A DNA stretch of 8,653 nt from CAZOKN01 sp964580525. GTDB taxonomy: Bacteria > Pseudomonadota > Alphaproteobacteria > Rickettsiales > UBA6187. Positions 1 to 4,516 of the stretch are shown in pieces. Under the pieces are notes generated by a model. It ran no database searches. It worked only from the letters and a program-made list of their open reading frames with translations, and was not told the origin of the DNA. The translations under genes and the position numbers were made by a program. Each line of letters starts with the position of its first letter. Position 1 is the stretch's first letter. The stretch covers positions 1 through 8,653 of the forward strand of contig CAZOKN010000058.1 of assembly GCA_964580525.1 (NCBI GenBank), in the 5' to 3' direction.

Positions 1-64
1 ATTGCAGGCCAGATCGCCGATGCCTTAAAAATAAAACCTCCTCAATTGTTGCCTTAGCATTTTC

Positions 65-89
65 AAAAAAAATATACCCTGCGGGGTAT
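65..89 (-). terminator. Rho-independent terminator on the minus strand
   Basis: Read on the minus strand, ATACCC (89-84) pairs with GGGTAT (79-74) across a four-base loop, followed after one base by eight consecutive T (72-65). This is the classic stem plus U-tract layout, though the stem is only 6 bp. It is the first good terminator after the recombinase stop codon, about 460 bp downstream of it, so it may end that transcript, giving a long 3' untranslated tail. It could instead attenuate a gene starting beyond the left edge. Confidence 0.55.
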
Positions 90-124
90 GCGCCTAAATA
101 CCAATAACCGAAATCCTATAGGAA

Positions 125-153
125 ATGGCATACCCCCCTCTTGAGTCTATAAT
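125..153 (+). promoter_or_regulatory. Possible sigma-70-type promoter
   Basis: A perfect TATAAT at 148-153 is preceded, with exactly 17 bases between, by ATGGCA at 125-130, which matches four of six bases of TTGACA. Transcription would start near 160 and run through the hairpin at 179-215. No gene follows on the plus strand, so the product would be a non-coding RNA or nothing. AT-rich DNA produces such matches by chance. Confidence 0.2.
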
Positions 154-178
154 ATATGGGCAAGGTATCCCAGAAACA

Positions 179-215
179 CGGGGGTGGGTGTTTTGGATTT
201 TATCACTACCCCCCG
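179..215. repeat. Imperfect inverted repeat, G-tract against C-tract
   Basis: CGGGGG at 179-184 can pair with CCCCCG at 210-215, and the stem can be extended with a bulge and wobble pairs by TGG against the bases before it. The loop is about 20 bases. On the plus strand it is followed by CTGT-GCCGA-ACAG and then ATTTTTT (216-236), a weak terminator-like element. Function unknown. Confidence 0.4.
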
Positions 216-312
216 CCTGTGCCGAACAGATTTTTTCAACAAATAAAAAAATTCAATCAGAGATAGAGAGAACATAGGGTTTTAGCCTTTCCTATAAAAC
301 TGTCGGCCATGT

Positions 313-391
313 CACCCCCCGCCCATCAAATTGTTCGCCTGCGTCTATACAAGAGATCATGGTATAAGAAATCTACTTTTGGGTGGGGGTG
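313..391. repeat. Long imperfect inverted repeat with nested inner stem
   Basis: CACCCCCCGCCCA at 313-325 pairs with TGGGTGGGGGTG at 380-391 over about twelve pairs, with one T-G wobble and one bulged C. Between the arms, TATAC near 346-351 can pair with GTATA at 362-366, giving a nested inner stem. The right arm continues into GGGGTGG, so this strand is also a possible two-quartet G-quadruplex. The whole could be a structured 3' tail of the minus-strand transcript or a single-stranded DNA hairpin. Confidence 0.4.
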
Positions 392-545
392 GGGTGGTTT
401 ATATACAAAAAAGATTATTTCATTTTCTTAATTATGGTGCTATAAAGCTCACAGAAAGCCTAAAGAGAATTACTGAATATTCTATAAGCTATTTATGGCA
501 TTATCTATGGCATCGCATATAAGTCGAACTAGTGTATACGTTTGT

Positions 546-2103
546 TTACATGATGTTAGATAAAATGTTCGAGTCCTGTTGAGGCACCAACTCGGAGCTA
601 TGCTCCGATAAATCCCTTATAATCCTGAATGGAAGCGAAAGAGCGGCGGTTCTATAACCCTCATTTTTGCTATATACCAGCGGGCGTGAAAATGTAGCGT
701 TTAGCACTGTTCTTTTGCCAGATAAACCTCCGCAAGCCCAGTATTTGTAAGGGTTCTGGATAAAATCTAAAGCGGTTCTATTTACCTCGTCTGGGTTCTT
801 GCCAACCTTGCTATATTTTTGGATTTTTTCCTCTACCAGCAGTTTTTGTTCCTCCAGTTGTTTAATTTGTCTTTCGTATGCAGTTATTAAAACCGCACTA
901 TCTGCCGAAACAATTCTATCCAAGAATTGCTCAACCTTTTTTTCAATAACCTGTTTTTCTTTTTTCAGGCTTGATAGCATTTCTTCAAAATTAACAGATC
1001 TAAATTCTTTTGCTTTATCTAGCATCTTTTCAACCATGCCCATCATTCTATTTGATGGAGTAATATCTAAAAGCAATTTTTCAAAATCTTCGTGCAGCTT
1101 TTCTTGCCTTATTGATTTTCCATAAAGCTCACAATTTTTTGTATGACAAAGATAGTAAGCATATTTTCCACTTCTGCCAGCAGACCAGCAACCACGAAGA
1201 GGCTCTCCGCAACAATCACAAAGAACAAATCCACGCAATGCAAAATCTTGATTTAAATCTTTCCTTGCTGGAGCTTTTGCTCTGCCCTGAAGTTTATCTT
1301 GAATTCTTTTATAAGTATCATAGCTAATTATCGCCTCATGCTTGCCTTTCATCAGAGGAATATCCCATTCTGGATAATCGTAATNNNNNNNNNNCTTTGC
1401 GGTTTAGCATATCAATTATTCTTTGGAAGTGAACTTCACCACCTCTATCTCTCGGAAAATGCGGTTGAGATTCAAAGAAAGCCTTTAACTCCACAACTGA
1501 ACTAAACCTATCATTTGCATAACCTTCCAAACCTTCTTCTATAATGCTTGCCAGCGGTTCATCACGAACCATTATTTTTCCATGACCCGCAACCTTTTCA
1601 ACTTTGTAACCGCGAGGTGCTCTCATAACCCAATAACCACCGAGCATTCTGGCACGCATTCTGTTTTTTACCTGTTCGGCATTTTTTTGGCGATGGTGTT
1701 GAGATACACTCGCGAGCAAATTTTCAACAAGCCTACTATCTGAATCATCACCGAATTCAATTGATGGAGATTGAAGAACGCCACCAGCATCTTGAATTGC
1801 CATTCTTAATTCTATGTGCGCTTTTAAATCACGAGCAAGGCGACTAATATCATCAATAATTACAACAAATTGCTCTTTCTTTTGTTTTCTCAAAAACTCC
1901 AGCATTCTTGTTATTGCTGGGCGGTCAATCAATCCACCAGAGATTCCCTCCTCATGGAAAACTTCAACCACTGCTAAATTTCTATATTTTGCAAACTCTC
2001 GGCATCTTGTTTCTTGCGAAGTTAAACCATGACCATTTTTAACCTGCTCTGGTGATGAAACTCGGCAGTAGATAACGGCTTTATTGCTTATTGGCGGCTT
2101 CAT
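546..2103 (-). CDS. Large serine site-specific recombinase (one gene, interrupted by an assembly gap)
   Basis: It most likely integrates and excises the element by cutting both DNA strands through a phosphoserine link. Residues 1-~150 form a resolvase catalytic domain: AVIYCRVSSPEQ carries the nucleophile S16 with R14, and IIDDISRLARD supplies R88 and R91. A recombinase domain follows and crosses the N gap. After the gap come YDYPEWDIPLMKGKHEAIIS and RIQDKL, then a zinc ribbon (C-x2-C at LCDCC, C-x4-C at LCHTKNC), then a coiled coil of about 60 residues. The sequence looks like two open frames only because ten Ns shift the frame. The minus-strand bases between the gap and the ATG at 1352 read in frame with the downstream half, so the real gap is a multiple of three bases. 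I count 236 residues before the gap and 278 after it, a normal length for the family. The start overlaps the 85-aa gene by 23 bp. Confidence 0.9.
567..589 (+). other. tRNA 3'-end-like sequence, candidate attachment core
   Basis: The 23 bases from GTTCGAGTCC to the terminal CACCA resemble the T-loop, acceptor strand and CCA end of a bacterial tRNA gene. It is not a functional tRNA part: the upstream bases do not form a T-stem, no tRNA body precedes it, and the spacing from T-loop to CCA is one base short. The recombinase frame reads through it in antisense, giving the C-terminal peptide VPQQDSN. Such tRNA-antisense peptides at integrase C-termini are a familiar sign of an attachment core overlapping the integrase gene. 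Caution: serine recombinases use tRNA genes less often than tyrosine recombinases. Confidence 0.35.
1385..1394. other. Assembly gap (ten Ns) inside the recombinase gene
   Basis: Ten Ns interrupt the recombinase domain between MLNRK and YDYPEW. Ten is not a multiple of three, yet both sides read cleanly in frames that join if the missing length is divisible by three. The number is therefore a placeholder. By comparison with the family, roughly four to six codons (usually an aromatic-A-G-Y-like stretch) are probably missing. Confidence 0.9.
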
Positions 2104-2338
2104 TAACCCTCCTTGTTTTAGAAGTGTTTTTTACTTTGCCGATTTTACTATACTGCACCGTGCAATCAATGGTCTTTTGAGGTGTTTTTTCTTTTATTTC
2201 CAGCTGCTTAATGCCAAGATAATCATCATAAACACTGTTGATTATTGTCCAAACAGCATTGACCAATTCCACCTTCTGCTCTTCGGTTAGGTCGAAGTCA
2301 TCTACAAATTCACGATATGGTGTAATATCGGTAATCAC
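2081..2338 (-). CDS. Small conserved protein ahead of the recombinase
   Basis: This 85-residue protein has an acidic, helix-rich N-terminal half (ITPYREFVDDFDLTEEQKVE, then LVNAVWTIINSVYDDYLG) and a basic C-terminal tail rich in K, T and R. From memory, small proteins with a DLTxEQKxELVxAxW pattern often precede large serine recombinases in alphaproteobacterial elements; their function is unknown to me. The start is GTG at 2338, chosen because GGAGG at 2348-2352 lies at a good distance upstream. Its last 23 bp overlap the start of the recombinase, so the two are surely co-transcribed and probably translationally coupled. A role as recombinase accessory or directionality factor is possible but only inferred from position. 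Confidence 0.75.
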   Translation of the reverse strand: MITDITPYREFVDDFDLTEEQKVELVNAVWTIINSVYDDYLGIKQLEIKEKTPQKTIDCTVQYSKIGKVKNTSKTRRVNEAANKQ

Positions 2339-2487
2339 GACGCTACACCTCCAGCAAATCTGGTTTTATGCAGAAAACGAAATGATTTTTGATGTTTCGG
2401 AAGAAATTAAGAGGGAGCGATATAAGCGCGACTTCCCATTCTGTATAGAAACATAGCAAATTCTTTTCGTTTTGTTCACAACTTTTT

Positions 2488-2506
2488 TGTCCGAACATTT
2501 TAAACC
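2488..2506. promoter_or_regulatory. Operator-like site, second copy
   Basis: TGTCCGAACATTTTAAACC matches the reverse complement of the 19-bp dyad at 4357-4375 at 15 of 19 positions, including an identical first ten bases. It overlaps the stop codon of the DUF6362-like gene and lies about 150 bp upstream of the 85-aa gene, where a promoter for the 85-aa/recombinase pair would be expected. I see no convincing -35/-10 pair beside it. The resemblance was found by eye. Confidence 0.35.
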
Positions 2507-2910
2507 CCATTTCGCTTAGGTTTCGAGCCGTAATTTAAGTAAGTGGCAATCTTCAAAAGAGCTTTATTTCTGATTTCAGTTGCCTTGGTTCTTCCAAAAC
2601 CAACACGCCAACAAATTTCTTTCCAATCTTTATCTTCGGCGCGCATCCAGATAATTTTTCTTTCAGCTTCATCGCGAAGTATGAACATCCACTCTAAAAC
2701 CTCATACATTCTGCTGATTGCAGAAGGTGATGGCGGAATAATTCGGCGCACATCAGCACATTCTTCCAGCTTTTCTTTTTGCGTTCTTACTATCTCAGGC
2801 CATAGACAGCGCACATTTTGGCAGCCATCATCTGGAAGCCTTGCAAGCGTATCGACTGCCTCTTCAAACCTTGCGGCAACATCATCTTCTGTCCAAATTT
2901 TTGTTTTCAT
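2500..2910 (-). CDS. DUF6362-like helix-turn-helix protein
   Basis: The 136-residue protein opens with WTEDDVAARFEEAVDTLARLP, has a central CLWPEIVR and PPSPSAISRMYEVLEWM block, and ends with a helix-turn-helix-like stretch (WMRAEDKDWKEICWRVGFGR, then TKATEIRNKALLKIA). This layout matches the family I know as DUF6362, common in alphaproteobacterial prophages. The C-terminal part looks like a sigma region 4 or RinA/ArpU-type DNA-binding helix pair, so a phage-type transcription regulator is a reasonable guess, not a demonstrated role. Its ATG overlaps the stop of the replication gene (ATGA), and AGGAG lies six bases upstream, so translation is coupled to that gene. Length is typical for the family. 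Confidence 0.8.
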   Translation of the reverse strand: MKTKIWTEDDVAARFEEAVDTLARLPDDGCQNVRCLWPEIVRTQKEKLEECADVRRIIPPSPSAISRMYEVLEWMFILRDEAERKIIWMRAEDKDWKEICWRVGFGRTKATEIRNKALLKIATYLNYGSKPKRNGV

Positions 2911-4037
2911 AACTGCTCCTTAGTTTTTAGTTCACATGATAAAATTTTGGCTGGGTATAGGGTTTGGCTGGCGAAAGCCTTGTTAAGCTCTGGCTGGTAT
3001 TTGCCTTGAATCCACTCGATAACGAATTTGCTTGGGCAAAGAATGATAACGATAGAGCCACCTTCCACCTGATAAATGGAGGCCAGCTCCAGTTGTGAAA
3101 ACCAGCAACGGATTGTTGGCTTGCCATATTTTTTGCAAAGCTCTGCTATAACCAGATCCCACACTGGTTGAAGTTCTGCAATTCTGGTTGGTTTGAATTT
3201 TGCTGGGTGCTTTCCGCCTGAAAAACCACCCTCTAAAATCTTTGCTATGTTTTCTGAAGATTTAACTGCCCAGCTTAAATCTATAGTCCAGTCTTTGCCT
3301 TCTAATCTGCCAAGACAAAACTCACTATTTCCAATAATCTCGCAGTAATATTGCCAAGCTTTCAAATCCTGTTGAAAATCCTCTTTCCATCTTTTGCAAA
3401 GCAAATCCTTCCTCTGCGCTGTCATTATCGCATCTTGGTCTTTTGTGAGCTTCTGCTGAACTTCTGCATTCCAAATCTGGAGCATCTGCTTTGCAATCTC
3501 GTGTTTTTCCTTCTCGCGCTCTTCCTTTTCTTCTCTCTCTGTATTTTTTTTGTCTGTTTTTCTTATTTCTTTTTTCTGTAACTCTGAACTCTGTAAATCT
3601 GTATTCTGTAATCTGTTATCTGTGTCTGTTTTTTGGTTACTTTTTTGTTGCGCGGTGTTTTTTGATGTTGCACCGCGTTGCATCGTGTTGCTTGGTGTTG
3701 CATCTTGTTTTTTATCCTCGCGATATTTTCTTGAACGCTCGGTTGAGCTTGTGTATTGGCGTTTATCCCAAGCTGTTAAGCGGTGATGATTATCAATCAT
3801 TCCCTTATCGTAAAATGCAGAAATAATCTTTTGCACATCTTCAGCTTCAATATCCTGAATAACGCCAATCTCTTCAGGGTCTATCTTGATTATGCCCCTT
3901 GGATCATGCTTTGATGCTGCATCAAGCAAACATACCCAAACCGAAACTACATTTGCCATTGGCTGGTTAGAACGCTTTGCAATAACCTGTAGCTTCGCAT
4001 CTTGAGGTAAACCATGATAAACCCTATACCATTCCAT
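2907..4037 (-). CDS. Phage-type replication initiator with winged-helix N-terminus and DnaA domain I-like C-terminus
   Basis: The 376 residues show three parts. Residues 1-~95 (MEWYRVYHGLPQDAKL, VVSVWVCLLDAAS, RLTAWDKRQY) resemble the winged-helix DNA-binding domain of phage replication proteins. Residues ~96-180 are a charged, low-complexity linker rich in Q, K, E, T and N. Residues ~183-275 hold a common phage replication-protein block (MLQIWNAEV ... FQQDLKAWQYY ... KILEGGF). Residues ~290-355 match DnaA domain I (VWDLVIAELCKKYGKPTIRC, then WFSQLE, PSKFVIEWI); in DnaA this domain recruits the DnaB helicase. No AAA+ ATPase is present. I infer that it binds an element origin and recruits host helicase. 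The linker is encoded by two DNA-level repeat arrays (3575-3704) that may be that origin. GTGGGG lies just upstream of the ATG. The gene follows the 92-aa gene by 9 bp and overlaps the next by 4 bp. Confidence 0.8.
   Translation of the reverse strand: MEWYRVYHGLPQDAKLQVIAKRSNQPMANVVSVWVCLLDAASKHDPRGIIKIDPEEIGVIQDIEAEDVQKIISAFYDKGMIDNHHRLTAWDKRQYTSSTERSRKYREDKKQDATPSNTMQRGATSKNTAQQKSNQKTDTDNRLQNTDLQSSELQKKEIRKTDKKNTEREEKEEREKEKHEIAKQMLQIWNAEVQQKLTKDQDAIMTAQRKDLLCKRWKEDFQQDLKAWQYYCEIIGNSEFCLGRLEGKDWTIDLSWAVKSSENIAKILEGGFSGGKHPAKFKPTRIAELQPVWDLVIAELCKKYGKPTIRCWFSQLELASIYQVEGGSIVIILCPSKFVIEWIQGKYQPELNKAFASQTLYPAKILSCELKTKEQL
3575..3631 (-). repeat. Eight AT-rich ACAGA units, 6-8 bp each
   Basis: On the minus strand from 3631 downward: AAACAGA, CACAGA, TAACAGA, TTACAGA, ATACAGA, TTTACAGA, GTTCAGA, GTTACAGA. 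Seven keep ACAGA and one has TCAGA, with a mean period of about seven bases. They encode residues 136-155 of the replication protein without giving a repeated peptide. Further left the plus strand is T-rich (3541-3575). The array is separated from the 10-bp array by 13 bases. Confidence 0.65.
3645..3704 (-). repeat. Six consecutive 10-bp iteron-like units
   Basis: On the minus strand, from 3704 downward, the units read GATGCAACAC, CAAGCAACAC, GATGCAACGC, GGTGCAACAT, CAAAAAACAC, CGCGCAACAA. Five of six keep GCAAC at the same place and all six keep AAC. The 10-bp period puts every core on nearly the same face of the helix, as in protein-binding arrays. The units lie in codons 112-131 of the replication gene; ten is not a multiple of three, so the encoded peptide does not repeat. 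Confidence 0.7.
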
Positions 4038-4046
4038 ATTGCCCCA

Positions 4047-4325
4047 CTAATCTTGAATGTATGGAAGTAATGGAAACTGATTCGGGTCTTCGCCAGATTC
4101 TTCTTCTCTAGCTTCTTCCTCTGCCTTGGCTCTTTTCAGCTCGTCTTCTTCCTTCAGTGAAAGGGCAAGTTTTATGCAGCCATCAGCAAGTTTTGCTCTT
4201 TGCAATTCTTTTGCCGCCTGCTTCTTCAGCTGAAGCAAAGTTTCTAAATCCATCTTGCGCATGGTTTCGATGGTTAGCTGGCATATTTCATCAAAAGCTG
4301 AAATTGGTGGTGTTTTATCATTCAT
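4047..4325 (-). CDS. Small acidic helical protein, first gene of the replication operon
   Basis: I do not recognise this 92-residue protein. It is predicted almost entirely helical: residues ~12-45 (EICQLTIETMRKMDLETLLQ, then LKKQAAKELQRAK) and a highly charged stretch ~55-78 (LKEEDELKRAKAEEEAREEE) that could form a coiled coil. It ends with DPNQFPLLPYIQD. There is one internal cysteine and no membrane segment or signal peptide. The ATG at 4325 is supported by GGAG six bases upstream. It stops 9 bp before the replication initiator, whose ribosome-binding site overlaps this stop codon, so the two are one operon. A partner or loader for the initiator is a guess from position only. Confidence 0.75.
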   Translation of the reverse strand: MNDKTPPISAFDEICQLTIETMRKMDLETLLQLKKQAAKELQRAKLADGCIKLALSLKEEDELKRAKAEEEAREEESGEDPNQFPLLPYIQD

Positions 4326-4356
4326 ATTATGCTCCGTTGGTTAAAAACAGTGCGTT

Positions 4357-4375
4357 TGTTCGAACTGTTCGGACA
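4357..4375. promoter_or_regulatory. 19-bp dyad, candidate operator of the replication operon
   Basis: TGTTCGAACTGTTCGGACA is an inverted repeat centred on T4366: nine-base arms with a single mismatch (T4360 against G4372). The inner CGAAC-T-GTTCG is perfect. It can also be read as a direct repeat of TGTTCGRAC. It lies about 32 bp upstream of the ATG of the 92-aa gene. The half-sites resemble LexA-type GAAC/GTTC boxes, but the spacing (one base between inverted halves, five between direct GTTCs) fits neither the Bacillus nor the alphaproteobacterial SOS box I know. I found no clear -35/-10 pair around it. Confidence 0.5.
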
Positions 4376-4394
4376 CAACATGAATGCTACAAGG

Positions 4395-4425
4395 TGGGGC
4401 TGTCGTGGGGCTGCAAGTGGGGTTA
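4395..4425 (+). repeat. Three helically spaced TGGGG repeats
   Basis: TGGGGCTG at 4395-4402 and 4406-4413 and TGGGGTTA at 4418-4425 are spaced 11 and 12 bases apart, about one helical turn. More G-rich sequence follows (GTGGGGGTG at 4472-4480, then TGGTGG and TGGTGG). On the minus strand this is C-rich, G-poor leader sequence of the replication operon or of the region upstream of it. It may be a protein-binding array, a rho-loading site or a G-quadruplex former; the sequence does not decide. Confidence 0.4.
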
Positions 4426-4491
4426 GCGGTGGATAGATTTTTTGGCTAAAAACTTGGAGCTACAAAACTATGTGGGGGTGCAGTGGTGGTT

Positions 4492-4514
4492 GCTGGTGGA
4501 AATCTTCCACCAGC
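4492..4514. terminator. Strong hairpin just past the 252-aa gene
   Basis: GCTGGTGGAA (4492-4501) and TTCCACCAGC (4505-4514) form a perfect 10-bp stem with a three-base loop. It starts two bases after the stop codon of the minus-strand 252-aa gene. The short T-run (TTTT, 4515-4518) follows it on the plus strand, not on the minus strand, so it is textbook only for rightward transcripts. For the minus-strand gene it may act as a 3'-end stabiliser or a rho-linked stop before the C-rich sequence. Confidence 0.5.
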
Positions 4515-4516
4515 TT

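Larger units (their letters stand above)
1..545. other. Left non-coding region with C-rich and G-rich tracts
   Basis: I see no credible gene here. A 63-codon open frame at 331-522 has no ribosome-binding site and runs through low-complexity sequence. The region is AT-rich overall but interrupted by homopolymer-like tracts: CCCCCC at 133-138, 209-214 and 315-320 (the last two followed by GCC), and G-rich tracts at 179-190 and 380-397. These tracts can pair with one another. A terminator-like hairpin for minus-strand transcripts lies at 65-89. On the minus strand a strong Shine-Dalgarno-like GAGGAGG sits at 37-43, pointing off the left edge, so a minus-strand gene may begin just outside or at the edge. 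No ATG, GTG or TTG follows it inside the window at a usual distance, so I do not call one. Confidence 0.6.
3541..3704. other. Candidate replication origin inside the initiator gene
   Basis: The segment combines a T-rich tract (3541-3575), an AT-rich short-repeat array (3575-3631) and an ordered 10-bp iteron-like array (3645-3704), all inside the linker-coding part of a replication initiator gene. Lambda-type phages place their origin in the same position: iterons plus an adjacent AT-rich unwinding region in the middle of gene O. The homology is architectural only. I infer that the winged-helix N-terminus of the same protein binds the GCAAC units and that the AT-rich array melts. Confidence 0.45.

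Noticed and set aside
331..522. 63-codon plus-strand open frame in the left non-coding region
   Set aside because: It has no ribosome-binding site, its peptide includes a glycine run translated from the G-tract, and it spans the hairpin region, so it looks like a chance frame.
593..607. CGGAGC-TAT-GCTCCG hairpin considered as a terminator
   Set aside because: It lies inside the recombinase coding frame and has no T-run on either side.
799..1125. 108-codon plus-strand frame opposite the recombinase coiled coil
   Set aside because: It is the antisense shadow of lysine/glutamate-rich codons, giving a Ser/Phe-rich peptide; the minus-strand protein has clear family features.
546..1352. Separate 268-aa gene starting at the ATG at 1352
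   Set aside because: It is the C-terminal half of the recombinase; coding sequence continues upstream in the same frame to the N gap, and no ribosome-binding site precedes this ATG.
3351..3826. Plus-strand frames opposite the replication gene that resemble hydrophobic membrane proteins
   Set aside because: The apparent Leu/Phe-rich segments are antisense of the Lys/Glu-rich linker, and none has a ribosome-binding site.
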